Shown: piece after piece, positions 16,801 through 26,305 of the stretch
Layout of the letters: the number at the start of each line of letters is the position of its first letter
How positions within the stretch are numbered: the stretch's first letter is position 1
From: an alpha proteobacterium SCGC AAA288-G21
Lineage (GTDB): Bacteria; Pseudomonadota; Alphaproteobacteria; Pelagibacterales; Pelagibacteraceae
Direction: 5' to 3'
Assembly (NCBI GenBank): GCA_000513075.1
Contig: AZYC01000003.1
Coordinates: 1-45,705, forward strand
DNA length: 45,705 nucleotides
The notes under the pieces: generated by a model
Told to the model about the DNA's origin: nothing
Databases searched by the model: none
Seen by the model: the letters and a program-made list of their open reading frames with translations, nothing else
Translations under genes and position numbers: made by a program

Positions 16801-16840
16801 AAAGACCCTAGAACAATTAATCTAGGGTCTTTATTTTGCC
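16801..16840 (+). terminator. Rho-independent terminator after pal
   Basis: A perfect 12-bp stem (16801-16812, AAAGACCCTAGA, with 16821-16832) with an 8-nt loop is followed by TTTATTTT-like T-rich sequence. It starts 19 bp after the pal stop and separates tolQRAB-pal from cpoB, which lies 25 bp further on. Full or partial termination would uncouple cpoB from the tol operon. Confidence 0.9.
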
Positions 16841-16864
16841 ATTATTTTAATTAGTAATTAAAAA

Positions 16865-17836
16865 ATGCATGGATTAGCGAAATACTTAATAAGTATATTT
16901 GTAATTATCTTTATCTTAAATATTCAAAATAAATCTTTTAGTGAGGAAAGTGAAATATACGATATATTAAATGTTATACAAAAAGATTTAACAACTTTAG
17001 AAAAAGCAGTTTATTCAGGGGATTCTTTTTCTACATCACAATCAAGCAATTCAAATTTATCTCAGGATACGCTCACGAGACATTTATTAAAACTTTCGGA
17101 AATTGAACTACAGTTTCAGGAACTTACAAATAAATTTGAAGAAATAAATTTTAAAATTGACAAACTTTCAAATAGAATTTCAAAAAATCAGGCTGACAAT
17201 CAATTACGATTTCAAGATATAGAAGAAGCTAGATTATCAGGACGGCTTCAACCACTCGGAGTTACAAGCGACAAATCAGAAAATCAACTGCCCGGTTCCT
17301 CAGAGGCCCAAGATCTTGGTAGAATTAGCGATGAAGATTTAAAAAATACGCAACAGATACAAATTACTCAATCTGTAGAATCTACCAGCGCTGTTGTAAC
17401 TGAAAAATATATTAGTGAAGAAAAGATTTTACCTGAAGGAACACCAAAAGAACAATATGATTTTGCGCTTAGCTTTGTAAAAGTTGGCGACTATGAAACT
17501 GCAGAAATAGCACTAAAAGAATTTGTTGATACAAATACTAAAGATGAACTTGCTGGTAGTGCACAATATTGGTATGCAGAAACATTTAGAATTAGACAGC
17601 TCTATCAAGATGCGGCAACAGCATATTTAGATGGTTACCAAAAATTTCCTAAGAGTTCCAAAGCTCCTATTAATTTATTAAAGCTTGGTGTATCTTTAGT
17701 TCAAATTGGAGAAAAAGATCAGGGCTGTTCAATGATTACTGGAGTAAGTAAGCAATATCCAAAAGCAAGTCAATCTGTTCTTCAAAAAGCAAAATATGAA
17801 GAAAAAAAATTCGACTGTCCAACAAAAAAAAGTTAA
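16865..17836 (+). CDS. cpoB: CpoB/YbgF cell division coordinator
   Basis: This 323-residue exported protein has a signal peptide (about 1-27), then a coiled-coil segment (about 75-125) that usually trimerises. A low-complexity Ser/Gln/Glu linker follows, then a C-terminal TPR domain starting TPKEQYDFALSFVKVGDYETA, with AGSAQYWYAETFRIRQLYQD as the second repeat. In E. coli CpoB couples Tol-Pal constriction with PBP1B septal synthesis. It follows the pal terminator and its end overlaps tilS by 41 bp. Position and architecture both support the call. Confidence 0.92.
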   Translation: MHGLAKYLISIFVIIFILNIQNKSFSEESEIYDILNVIQKDLTTLEKAVYSGDSFSTSQSSNSNLSQDTLTRHLLKLSEIELQFQELTNKFEEINFKIDKLSNRISKNQADNQLRFQDIEEARLSGRLQPLGVTSDKSENQLPGSSEAQDLGRISDEDLKNTQQIQITQSVESTSAVVTEKYISEEKILPEGTPKEQYDFALSFVKVGDYETAEIALKEFVDTNTKDELAGSAQYWYAETFRIRQLYQDAATAYLDGYQKFPKSSKAPINLLKLGVSLVQIGEKDQGCSMITGVSKQYPKASQSVLQKAKYEEKKFDCPTKKS

Positions 17837-18845
17837 ATTTGATAACAAATACCTTAAAGACCTAAAAATTAAAAAGATATATTTAACTTTTAAAAAACAA
17901 TTATATTTCCAAATTAAAAATGCAAAATTTTGCATTGGTGTATCTGGAGGGCCAGATAGTTTAGCTCTAGCATTTTTAGGTAAAATGTTTTCAAAAGAAT
18001 TTAATAGTAAATTTATAGCTTTAATAATTGATCATAATTTAAGAAAACAATCTGGAATTGAGGCACGAAAAGTTAAAAAAATTTTAACAGAGCACAAAAT
18101 TAGAGCCAAGATATTGACTTGGAAAGGCAAAATTCCAAAATCAAATATCCAATTTAATGCTCGTAATATTCGATATTTTTTATTGAACAAGGAATGTAAC
18201 AAATTAAATATTAAAAATTTAGTTTTGGCTCATCACGAAGGTGATTTGATAGAAAATTTCTTTATAAGATTGTTTAGAGGCAGTGGTTTAAAAGGTTTAT
18301 CTTCACTAAATATAAAAAGATATTCAGAAGACAATACTTTAAATTTGATTAGACCTTTAATCAATACTAAGAAAAGTGAATTAATTTATATTTCAAAAAA
18401 AGTTTTTAAATTTTATTTAACAGATCCATCAAATTTTAAAGAAAAATTTTTACGTACAAGAATTAGAAATTATTTAGATAAATTTAGATTGGATGGATTA
18501 GATATTAATAAAGTGAAATTAACCTTAAGTAACTTACAGTCAGCAAATGAATCTATAAATTTTTATAAAGAAAAATCTATCAAAAATTACGCAAGGTATT
18601 TACAACGTAAATCATGCTTTGTTAGTTATGATTTATTCAATTATGAGTCTAAAGAGGTTATTTTTAGAACAGTTAGCGACATTATCTCTAAAATTTCTGA
18701 CAATTATTATCCACCGAGAGGAAAAGATGTTAAAAATTTAATCACTAGAATACAATCAAAAAAATTTAAGAAATCAACTCTTGGCAAATGTATAATTGAA
18801 AAAACCCATAACATCTTAATATTTAGAAAAGAATTTGGGAATTAG
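17796..18845 (+). CDS. tilS: tRNA(Ile)-lysidine synthase
   Basis: This 349-residue PP-loop ATPase turns the wobble C of tRNA-Ile(CAU) into lysidine so that AUA is read as Ile, important in this AT-rich genome. The PP-loop GVSGGPDSLALAF has Ser50-Gly-Gly-Pro-Asp-Ser55. LIIDHNLRKQSGIEA, LVLAHHEGDLIENFFIRLFRGSG and IRPL-type segments follow. Compared with E. coli TilS the C-terminal domains are shortened. The start used lies inside the end of cpoB; a later start near residue 20-40 is possible because the first 40 residues are lysine-rich and unconserved. Confidence 0.93.
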   Translation: MKKKNSTVQQKKVKFDNKYLKDLKIKKIYLTFKKQLYFQIKNAKFCIGVSGGPDSLALAFLGKMFSKEFNSKFIALIIDHNLRKQSGIEARKVKKILTEHKIRAKILTWKGKIPKSNIQFNARNIRYFLLNKECNKLNIKNLVLAHHEGDLIENFFIRLFRGSGLKGLSSLNIKRYSEDNTLNLIRPLINTKKSELIYISKKVFKFYLTDPSNFKEKFLRTRIRNYLDKFRLDGLDINKVKLTLSNLQSANESINFYKEKSIKNYARYLQRKSCFVSYDLFNYESKEVIFRTVSDIISKISDNYYPPRGKDVKNLITRIQSKKFKKSTLGKCIIEKTHNILIFRKEFGN

Positions 18846-18891
18846 TTTTAAATTATGTGCTTATTTTATATATTATTGTGTTAGTTAGCCC

Positions 18892-18920
18892 CTTGTTTAA
18901 TTTAGAATAAATCTTATTTT
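18892..18920 (+). promoter_or_regulatory. candidate sigma-32 (RpoH) promoter for ftsH
   Basis: CTTG (18892-18895), 17 bases, then CTTATTTT (18913-18920) matches the alphaproteobacterial RpoH pattern CTTG-N17/18-CYTATNT. It is 33 bp before the ftsH ATG, so transcription would start about 20-25 bases upstream of the ORF. FtsH is a classic heat-shock protease and rpoH is in this window. A TATAAT at 18926-18931 could serve a sigma-70 promoter but has no good -35. Confidence 0.55.
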
Positions 18921-18952
18921 AATAGTATAATATTAATATATAGATATTGATT

Positions 18953-20842
18953 ATGAACTTTAGAAATTTGGTGATGTGGGCAATTATAGTTTTCCTGACT
19001 ATAGGTCTCTATAATATGTTTAAACAGCCACAGAACATCCAGCAAGCAAACGATATATCTTTTTCAGAGTTTTTAAAAGAAGTTGATAATGGCAGGGTGG
19101 CAAAGGTTGATATTAAAGGAAATAATATCAGCGGGGTACTTTCAGATGGAAAGAATTTCAAAACTTATGCACCAAACGATCCTAACTTGGTAGAAAAATT
19201 ATCTAATAAAGGAGTAGGTATTACTGCCTCTCCAACAGAAGATAAAATGCCATCATTACTCGGGGTACTTCTGTCTTGGTTTCCTATGTTGCTTCTAATT
19301 GGTGTTTGGATATTTTTCATGCGTCAAATGCAGGGTGGTAGAGGCGGAGCGATGGGCTTTGGAAGATCCAAAGCAAAACTGATGAGTGACTCGAAAAAAA
19401 AAGTAACTTTCGATGATGTCGCAGGTGTTGATGAAGCAAAAGAGGAAGTTCAGGAAATTGTAGAATTTTTAAAAGATCCTAGAAAATTTATGAGACTTGG
19501 TGGAAAAATACCTAAAGGTGCACTACTTATAGGCCCTCCAGGAACAGGAAAAACTTTATTGGCTAAAGCAATTGCAGGAGAAGCAAATGTTCCATTTTTT
19601 ACAATATCTGGATCAGATTTTGTTGAAATGTTTGTTGGCGTTGGTGCTTCAAGAGTGAGAGATATGTTTGAACAAGGAAAAAAAAGTGCCCCATGTATAA
19701 TTTTTGTTGATGAATTAGATGCGGTAGGAAGAAGTAGAGGTGCGGGACTAGGCGGAGGCAATGACGAAAGAGAACAAACTCTTAATCAGATACTGGTAGA
19801 AATGGATGGTTTTGAAACAAACGAGGGTGTAGTTATAATTGCAGCAACCAATAGACCTGATGTATTAGATCCAGCGCTACTAAGACCAGGTAGATTTGAC
19901 AGACAAGTAGTTGTTTCATTGCCTGATATAGTTGGAAGAGAACAAATTCTAAAAATACATGCTAAAAAAATTTCACTAGGACCTGACGTAAAACTAAAAA
20001 CAATAGCCAGAGGAACACCGGGATTTTCAGGAGCGGATTTGGCCAATTTAGTAAATGAGTCTGCATTATTAGCTGCAAGAACGAATAAAAGAATTGTTAC
20101 AATGCAGGAATTCGAGGATGCTAAAGATAAAGTTATGATGGGTCCTGAGAGAAAATCAATGGTTATGACTGAAGACGATAAAAAATTAACGGCCTATCAT
20201 GAAAGTGGGCATGCTATTGTTGCTTTAAACGAAGAAGCATCAGATCCTATACATAAGGCAACGATTATACCTAGAGGAAGGGCTTTAGGTGTTGTTTGGA
20301 CTTTGCCAGAAAGGGATAAATATTCTCATTCAAGGGAATATTTAGAAGCAAATATATCGAAAGCAATGGGCGGACGGATTGCGGAGGAATTGATTTTTGG
20401 TCACAAAAAAGTTACTTCTGGCGCAGCCTCAGATATCCAGATGGCTACTAAACTAGCAAAAGATATGGTGACCAGATTCGGAATGAGCAACGAACTTGGA
20501 CCTCTAACATATGGAGAAAATGAAGATGAGGTTTTTCTTGGAAGATCGATAACTAGACAACAACATATATCAGAAGAAACTGCAAAAAAAGTGGATGCAG
20601 AGATTAAAAAAATAGTAGACGCAGGGTACAAAAGGGCAAAAAAAATATTAACAGAAAAAATAGATGATATGCATAAATTAGCAAAAGCCCTAATATCATA
20701 TGAGACCTTAACAGGCGACGAGATTACGGATTTAATTTTAAAAAACAAATATCCAAAAAGAGCTGAAGATATAAAAGAGGACGAAAGTAATAAAACTTCC
20801 GCACTAGGTTCTTTGGGTTTAAAACCTAAACCTGCACATTAA
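18953..20842 (+). CDS. ftsH: ATP-dependent zinc metalloprotease FtsH
   Basis: This is a membrane AAA+ protease of 629 residues from the ATG at 18953; a TTG two codons upstream is less likely. It has two N-terminal membrane helices (about 5-22 and 103-125) around a periplasmic domain. Then come Walker A GPPGTGKT (starting at residue 194), Walker [12 protein letters not shown], the SRH region [18 protein letters not shown], and the zinc site HESGH (His416, His420). It degrades misassembled membrane proteins and short-lived regulators such as sigma-32 in E. coli. It follows tilS, and folP begins 10 bp later. Confidence 0.98.
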   Translation: MNFRNLVMWAIIVFLTIGLYNMFKQPQNIQQANDISFSEFLKEVDNGRVAKVDIKGNNISGVLSDGKNFKTYAPNDPNLVEKLSNKGVGITASPTEDKMPSLLGVLLSWFPMLLLIGVWIFFMRQMQGGRGGAMGFGRSKAKLMSDSKKKVTFDDVAGVDEAKEEVQEIVEFLKDPRKFMRLGGKIPKGALLIGPPGTGKTLLAKAIAGEANVPFFTISGSDFVEMFVGVGASRVRDMFEQGKKSAPCIIFVDELDAVGRSRGAGLGGGNDEREQTLNQILVEMDGFETNEGVVIIAATNRPDVLDPALLRPGRFDRQVVVSLPDIVGREQILKIHAKKISLGPDVKLKTIARGTPGFSGADLANLVNESALLAARTNKRIVTMQEFEDAKDKVMMGPERKSMVMTEDDKKLTAYHESGHAIVALNEEASDPIHKATIIPRGRALGVVWTLPERDKYSHSREYLEANISKAMGGRIAEELIFGHKKVTSGAASDIQMATKLAKDMVTRFGMSNELGPLTYGENEDEVFLGRSITRQQHISEETAKKVDAEIKKIVDAGYKRAKKILTEKIDDMHKLAKALISYETLTGDEITDLILKNKYPKRAEDIKEDESNKTSALGSLGLKPKPAH

Positions 20843-20852
20843 GAGTTCATAG

Positions 20853-21929
20853 ATGAGAAAATATTACACAAGGGCGTGTAATTTTTGCCATGGAGAGACA
20901 GCAAGAAATTTAATTTTAAATAATAAGGCCTTACCTTTAAATTCTAGACAGAATATAGCTTTTGATCAAATAGAAATTTTTCAAAGAAAACAAAATCAAG
21001 TTGTTGAAAGCAAATTTTGCTCAATTGCAGAAATTAAAAATTTAGATAAAGAAATATTACTTGAAATAGAAAAGGATATAAAAAATATAACCTTGGAAAG
21101 AAAAAGTATATTGGGATTGAAATTTGATACACCTCAAATAATGGGAGCACTCAACATAACACCAGATAGTTTTTCTGATGGAGGATTATTTTTTGAAGAA
21201 ACAAAGGCATACGAGCAAGCTAAATTAATGATAGATAGTGGAGCCGCAATTATAGATATTGGAGGAGAGTCAACAAGACCAGGATCGAAAACTGTTGATG
21301 AAAAAGAAGAGTGGAAAAGAGTAGAAAAAACTATTATTAAATTTAAACAAAATTATCCAAAAGTTCCTTTGTCTTTAGACACACGAAAATCTTATGTTAT
21401 GAACAAAGGAATTCAAAATGGAGTTAATATTATCAACGATGTATCAGGTTTAAATTTTGACGATAAATCGTTTAATCTTATTAATTCAAAAACAATTCCT
21501 TTTATTTTACATCATATGCAAGGGTCTCCTAAAACAATGCAGAACAACCCAACTTACGAAGATGTTTTATTGGATATTTTTGATTTTTTTGAGGAAAAAA
21601 TTAATTTTTGTTTAAAACATAATTATAAAAAAGAATTGATTGTTCTAGATCCTGGAATTGGATTTGGAAAAAATTTAGATCATAATTTAAGATTAATTTC
21701 AAAAATTTCAATTTTTCATAGTTTGGGATGTCCAATTCTCATAGGAACTTCCAGAAAAAGATTTATAGAACATATTGTAACAAAATTTGATACACCCGAT
21801 CGAACAGGAGGTACATTAGCATCAGTGTTGCATGGACTTTCTCAAGGAGTTCAGATATTCAGAATTCACAATGTTAAAGAAATTAATCAAGGAATATTAG
21901 TTTTTAACAAAATAATAAATACCAATTAA
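20853..21929 (+). CDS. folP: dihydropteroate synthase
   Basis: This 358-residue enzyme condenses p-aminobenzoate with the pterin diphosphate in folate synthesis. The TIM-barrel core begins near residue 90 with IMGALNITPDSFSDGG. IDIGGESTRPGSK, LDTRKSYVM, INDVSGLNFD, LHHMQG and VLDPGIGFGKNLDHN follow. An extra N-terminal region of about 90 residues precedes the core; comparable extensions occur in other alphaproteobacterial FolP proteins. It is followed 3 bp later by glmM, the common ftsH-folP-glmM order. Confidence 0.95.
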   Translation: MRKYYTRACNFCHGETARNLILNNKALPLNSRQNIAFDQIEIFQRKQNQVVESKFCSIAEIKNLDKEILLEIEKDIKNITLERKSILGLKFDTPQIMGALNITPDSFSDGGLFFEETKAYEQAKLMIDSGAAIIDIGGESTRPGSKTVDEKEEWKRVEKTIIKFKQNYPKVPLSLDTRKSYVMNKGIQNGVNIINDVSGLNFDDKSFNLINSKTIPFILHHMQGSPKTMQNNPTYEDVLLDIFDFFEEKINFCLKHNYKKELIVLDPGIGFGKNLDHNLRLISKISIFHSLGCPILIGTSRKRFIEHIVTKFDTPDRTGGTLASVLHGLSQGVQIFRIHNVKEINQGILVFNKIINTN

Positions 21930-21932
21930 TTC

Positions 21933-23264
21933 ATGAGCAATAAATATTTTGGAACAGATGGTATTAGAGGTACCGTTAACCAAGGCAATATTACTGGAGA
22001 AAAATTCTTTAAGTTTGGTTTAGCATCAGCTACTTATTTTAAAAACCAAAAAAAAACTAAACAAATAGCTATAATAGCTAAAGATACAAGATTATCTGGA
22101 TATACTTTAGAGCCAGCTTTGGTATCAGGCTTAGTTTCAGGCGGAATGCATGTTTTTACACTGGGACCGTTACCAGCTAATGGACTTGCTATGTTAACAA
22201 AATCAATGAAGGCAAATATGGGTATTATGATTACCGCATCCCACAATCCTTATTATGATAATGGTCTTAAATTATTTGGGCCAGATGGTATGAAATTATC
22301 AAATCAAATAGAAAATAAAATCGAAAAGCTTATAGATGCGAAAAATACAAAACAACTTACAAATCCCAAATTGTTAGGCAGAGTTAAAAGACTTGAAAAT
22401 GGCAATGATAAGTATATTGAAATATTAAAAAAAAATTTTCCAAATAATTTTAACTTAAAGGGAACCAAAATAGTTTTAGATTGTGCTAATGGTGCAGGTT
22501 ATAAAGCTGCCCCTAAATTACTTAATAATCTAGGAGCACAAGTTGTATCAATTGGAATAAAACCCAATGGTTTGAATATTAACGATAAATGTGGATCTAC
22601 CTATCCATCCAAAATTCAATCAGCTGTAAAAAAATATAAAGCTGATGTTGGCATTTCATTCGATGGTGATGCAGACAGAATTATTATGTGTGATGAAAAC
22701 GGTAAAATTATAAACGGTGATCAAATTATTGCAATGCTAGCTCGTAGATGGAAATCAAAGAAAATTTTAAAAGGTGGTGTAATTGGAACTTTAATGTCGA
22801 ACTATGGATTAGAAAATTTTTTGAGAAAAGAAAAGATTAAGTTTTTTAGATCTAAAGTAGGAGACAGATATGTAAAAGAAAAAATGAAAAAATCAAATTT
22901 TAATTTGGGTGGCGAACAATCTGGTCATATAATTCTAGGAAAATTCGCAACAACCGGAGATGGTTTGATGGTAGCATTAGAGGTTCTCTTTTCATTAAGA
23001 AAAGGAAAAAAAGCTAGTCAATTACTTAATGTTTTTCGACCTTTGCCACAGATATTAGAGAACGTAATGGTAAAAGATAAAAATATAATCAATAAACCTA
23101 AATGTAAAAAAGCAATTAAAAAAGCAAATAAATTAATGAACGGATATGGAAGATTATTAATAAGAAAATCAGGCACAGAGCCAAAGATAAGAATTATGGG
23201 TGAGTCACATAACAATAATTTAATATTAAAATGTATAAAAATAATTAAGAGCTCGATAAAATAG
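21933..23264 (+). CDS. glmM: phosphoglucosamine mutase
   Basis: This 443-residue enzyme converts glucosamine-6-phosphate to glucosamine-1-phosphate for UDP-GlcNAc, peptidoglycan and LPS. It starts YFGTDGIRGTVN. The active serine is Ser103 in TASHNPYYDNG, the Mg loop is SFDGDADRIIM, the sugar loop is LGGEQSGHIIL, and the C-terminal phosphate site is RKSGTEPKIRIM. The length is standard. Its TAG stop shares one base with the GTG start of thiD. Confidence 0.97.
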   Translation: MSNKYFGTDGIRGTVNQGNITGEKFFKFGLASATYFKNQKKTKQIAIIAKDTRLSGYTLEPALVSGLVSGGMHVFTLGPLPANGLAMLTKSMKANMGIMITASHNPYYDNGLKLFGPDGMKLSNQIENKIEKLIDAKNTKQLTNPKLLGRVKRLENGNDKYIEILKKNFPNNFNLKGTKIVLDCANGAGYKAAPKLLNNLGAQVVSIGIKPNGLNINDKCGSTYPSKIQSAVKKYKADVGISFDGDADRIIMCDENGKIINGDQIIAMLARRWKSKKILKGGVIGTLMSNYGLENFLRKEKIKFFRSKVGDRYVKEKMKKSNFNLGGEQSGHIILGKFATTGDGLMVALEVLFSLRKGKKASQLLNVFRPLPQILENVMVKDKNIINKPKCKKAIKKANKLMNGYGRLLIRKSGTEPKIRIMGESHNNNLILKCIKIIKSSIK

Positions 23265-24076
23265 TGAAACCTAAGTCAAAAGTATTAATAATTGCTGGTT
23301 CGGACTGCTCAGGAGGAGCTGGTATACAAGCAGACATTAAAACTGTAACAGCGCTTGGTAGTTATGCGACGACTGCTATAACTGCAGTAACTGCGCAAAA
23401 TACTAAAGGTGTAAAAAAAATTATCTCAATTCCAACAAGAATTGTTCAAAAACAAATAATAATGATTTTGGATGATATTGGGGCTCATGCTGTAAAAATA
23501 GGTATGCTACATAATGCAGACATAATAAAAAGTGTTTGTAAAATTTTAAAAAAATATAAATCAAAAAATGTTGTTCTTGATCCAGTAATGATTGCTAAAG
23601 GTGGGGAAAAATTAATTAGTAATAGTTCAATTAAGCATTTAAAAAAACTACTTCTTCCCTTATGTACTCTAGTTACACCGAACATTCCGGAAGCAGAAGT
23701 ATTAACTGGATATTCTATTTCAAGTAAAGAAGATATGATTAAGGCCGCTAAAAAAATTCTCAATATGGGATCAAAAAATGTGCTATTAAAAGGTGGCCAC
23801 AGTAAAAGTAAAATGATTTTTGATATTCTAGCATCCAAAAAAGAAATAAAAATTTTTTCAAAAAGAAAAATTAGAACGAAAAATACACATGGAACTGGCT
23901 GCACATTATCTTCTGCTCTTGCTACATGTTTATCTCAAAAGAAAAATGTAATTAAATCATGTAAAATATCTCTAAGATATGTAGATAAAGCAATAGCTTC
24001 TGCGCCAGGCTATGGAAAAGGTTTCGGACCTTTAAATCATTTAGTTTCATTTAATTTAAGAAATATCAATGTCTAA
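23264..24076 (+). CDS. thiD: HMP/HMP-phosphate kinase
   Basis: This 270-residue PfkB-type kinase phosphorylates hydroxymethylpyrimidine and its monophosphate to HMP-PP for thiamine synthesis. Motifs: IIAGSDCSGGAGIQADIKT at the N-terminus, TAITAVTAQNT, HAVKIGMLHN, VVLDPVMIAKGGEKLI, PNIPEAEVLTG, LLKGGHSK and the catalytic THGTGCTLSSALA. The start is GTG overlapping the glmM stop; the end overlaps purA by 8 bp. With thiE elsewhere in the window it would support HMP salvage. Confidence 0.95.
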   Translation: MKPKSKVLIIAGSDCSGGAGIQADIKTVTALGSYATTAITAVTAQNTKGVKKIISIPTRIVQKQIIMILDDIGAHAVKIGMLHNADIIKSVCKILKKYKSKNVVLDPVMIAKGGEKLISNSSIKHLKKLLLPLCTLVTPNIPEAEVLTGYSISSKEDMIKAAKKILNMGSKNVLLKGGHSKSKMIFDILASKKEIKIFSKRKIRTKNTHGTGCTLSSALATCLSQKKNVIKSCKISLRYVDKAIASAPGYGKGFGPLNHLVSFNLRNINV

Positions 24077-25361
24077 TGTAGCTGTCATAGGTGCCCAATG
24101 GGGAGATGAGGGTAAAGGTAAAATTGTTGACTGGCTTTCAGAAAAAGCCGACGTTGTAGTAAGGTTCCAAGGAGGTCATAATGCTGGCCATACACTCGTA
24201 ATAAATAATAAGACATATAAGCTAAAACTTTTACCCTCAGGGATAGTTAGAAAAAATAAAATTTCTATTATTGGCAATGGCGTAGTTATTGATCCCTGGG
24301 CTTTGCTAGATGAAATTGAGCAAATTAAAAATTTGGGAATAAAGATTAATAATGAAAACTTATTTATTGCTGAAAATGCTACGCTAATTTTACCATTTCA
24401 TAAAGAGTTAGATGAAATAAGAGAAGACTCAAAAAATATAGATAAGATAGGTACTACAAGAAGAGGAATAGGACCGGCCTACGAAGATAAAGTTGGAAGA
24501 AGAGGAATTAGAGTTATTGATTTAGCTAACGAAAAAAATTTGTCAAAAAAAATTGACACTATTTTGTTTCATCATAATTCAATAAGAAAGGGGTTAGGAA
24601 AAAAAACGGTAGATAAAGAAGCAGTAATGAAAGAGCTCATTAAAATTTCACCTGCAATTTTGAAATTTTCCATACCGGTTTGGAAAAAAATAGAAGAATT
24701 AAAGAAAAAAAACAAAACTATACTTTTCGAAGGTGCTCAAGGTATTTTATTGGACGTTGATCATGGCACATATCCTTACGTAACTTCATCAAATACAGTT
24801 GCAGGTGCATCATTGGTTGGCTCTGGATGCGGTCTAGCTACTATTAATTACGTTCTTGGGATTGTTAAGGCTTACACTACCAGAGTAGGTGAAGGTCCAT
24901 TTCCAACGGAATTAAAAAATGAAGTAGGAAAAAAAATTGGTGAAAGAGGAAAAGAATTTGGGACAGTCACTAATAGAAAAAGAAGATGTGGTTGGATTGA
25001 TGCCGTACTAGTTAAACAATCTTGCATTATATCTGGAATTAATGGAATAGCTTTAACAAAAATAGATGTATTAGATGAATTTAAAGAGTTGTATATATGC
25101 GTTGCTTACGAACTTCATGGAAAAGAAATTGATTATTTTCCAAGCGCACTACAGGATCAGATTGAAGTAAAGCCAATTTATAAACGAATGGATGGTTGGT
25201 TAAAAAATACAAAAGGTATAAGGAAGTGGGACGATCTTCCCACAAATGCTCAAAAATATATTTCGTTTATTCAAGATTTTTGCGATGTTAAAATATCTAG
25301 TATTTCTACTAGCCCAAGCAGAGATGATTCAATTTTAATTGAAGATCCGTTTAAGCACTAA
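24069..25361 (+). CDS. purA: adenylosuccinate synthetase
   Basis: This 430-residue GTPase joins IMP and aspartate, the first step from IMP to AMP. The N-terminal GAQWGDEGKGKIVDWL holds Asp13, and NAGHT has His41. The IMP-binding TTRRGIGPAYEDK, the LFEGAQGILLDVDHGTYPYVT region and the GTP-site TVTNRKRRCGWIDAV segment are present in order. The length is standard. The gene ends by overlapping the convergent rpoH by 4 bp. Confidence 0.98.
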   Translation: MSNVAVIGAQWGDEGKGKIVDWLSEKADVVVRFQGGHNAGHTLVINNKTYKLKLLPSGIVRKNKISIIGNGVVIDPWALLDEIEQIKNLGIKINNENLFIAENATLILPFHKELDEIREDSKNIDKIGTTRRGIGPAYEDKVGRRGIRVIDLANEKNLSKKIDTILFHHNSIRKGLGKKTVDKEAVMKELIKISPAILKFSIPVWKKIEELKKKNKTILFEGAQGILLDVDHGTYPYVTSSNTVAGASLVGSGCGLATINYVLGIVKAYTTRVGEGPFPTELKNEVGKKIGERGKEFGTVTNRKRRCGWIDAVLVKQSCIISGINGIALTKIDVLDEFKELYICVAYELHGKEIDYFPSALQDQIEVKPIYKRMDGWLKNTKGIRKWDDLPTNAQKYISFIQDFCDVKISSISTSPSRDDSILIEDPFKH

Positions 25362-26254
25362 CCATCTGGTACTAAATTTTTTAATTTAGCAGCATTCAAC
25401 ATGCATTTTTGAAGTTTATGAAAAGCTTTGTTTTCTATTTGTCTGATTCTTTCTCTACTGATTTTGTATTTCTTACTTAGCACATCCAAAGTAATCGGTT
25501 TATCATTCAGCCTTCTTGCATAAAGAATTCCTTTTTCTCTATCATTTAAAACGTGTATAGACTCTTCGAATAAATTTTTTCTTTGACTAAGTTCTTGATT
25601 TTGAGAAATTTTCAATTCTTGATCCATGGAATTATCAGTTAACCAATCTTGCCATTCATCTCCATTTTCTCCGACCAAATCATTTAGTGATTTTTCTTGG
25701 CTCATAAGTCTTCTATTCATTGATATTACTTCTTCATTACTAACATTGAGACGATCGGCAATTTCATCTACATGCTCTTTATTTAAATCACCTTCAGATT
25801 TTGGAGCTATTTGATTTTTTAATTTTTTTAAGTTAAAAAAAAGTTTTTTTTGCGCAGTAGTTGTGCCTATTTTAACTAAACTCCATGATCTTAAAATATA
25901 CTCTTGTATAGATGCCTTAATCCACCACATAGCATAAGTTGCAAGTCTAAATCCCTTTTCTGGATCAAATTTTTTCACCGCTTTCATTAAACCAACATTT
26001 CCTTCTGATACCAATTCACTTACCGGCAAACCATAACCTCGGTATCCCAAGGCAATTTTAGCAACTAGTCTTAGGTGGCTGGTTACAAGTTTTTCTGCAG
26101 ATTTTAAATTACCTCTATCCCTCCAGCTTTTTGCTAACATATATTCTTCTTTAGCTTCAAGCATTGGAAATTTTTTTATTCGAACAAGATAACCAGATAA
26201 GCCTCCATCACTGGATAGGCTTGGGAGATAATAGGTTGCTGTTTTAGTTGTCAT
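25358..26254 (-). CDS. rpoH: RNA polymerase sigma-32 factor
   Basis: This is a sigma-70 family heat-shock factor of 298 residues from the ATG at 26254, preferred over an in-frame start 15 codons upstream because MTTKTATYYLPSLSSDGG aligns with known RpoH N-termini. Region 2 has SELVSEGNVGLMKAVKKFDP and RLATYAMWWIKASIQEYILR; the RpoH box region TAQKKLFFNLKK follows. Region 4.2 is LDVLSKKYKISRERIRQIEN. It directs transcription of chaperones and proteases, including probably ftsH here. The gene follows rluD, an arrangement usual in alphaproteobacteria. Confidence 0.96.
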   Translation of the reverse strand: MTTKTATYYLPSLSSDGGLSGYLVRIKKFPMLEAKEEYMLAKSWRDRGNLKSAEKLVTSHLRLVAKIALGYRGYGLPVSELVSEGNVGLMKAVKKFDPEKGFRLATYAMWWIKASIQEYILRSWSLVKIGTTTAQKKLFFNLKKLKNQIAPKSEGDLNKEHVDEIADRLNVSNEEVISMNRRLMSQEKSLNDLVGENGDEWQDWLTDNSMDQELKISQNQELSQRKNLFEESIHVLNDREKGILYARRLNDKPITLDVLSKKYKISRERIRQIENKAFHKLQKCMLNAAKLKNLVPDG

Positions 26255-26305
26255 AACTTTAATCTGAGTACTATTTAATAAAGTATTTGTCAAAAACAAG
26301 GCGTA

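Noticed and set aside
19450-20748. Minus-strand ORFs of 86-115 residues antisense to ftsH
   Set aside because: They mirror the conserved AAA and protease segments and have no family features.
26255-26299. 15-residue upstream extension of RpoH
   Set aside because: The ATG at 26254 gives an N-terminus typical of the family, and the extension has no conserved feature.
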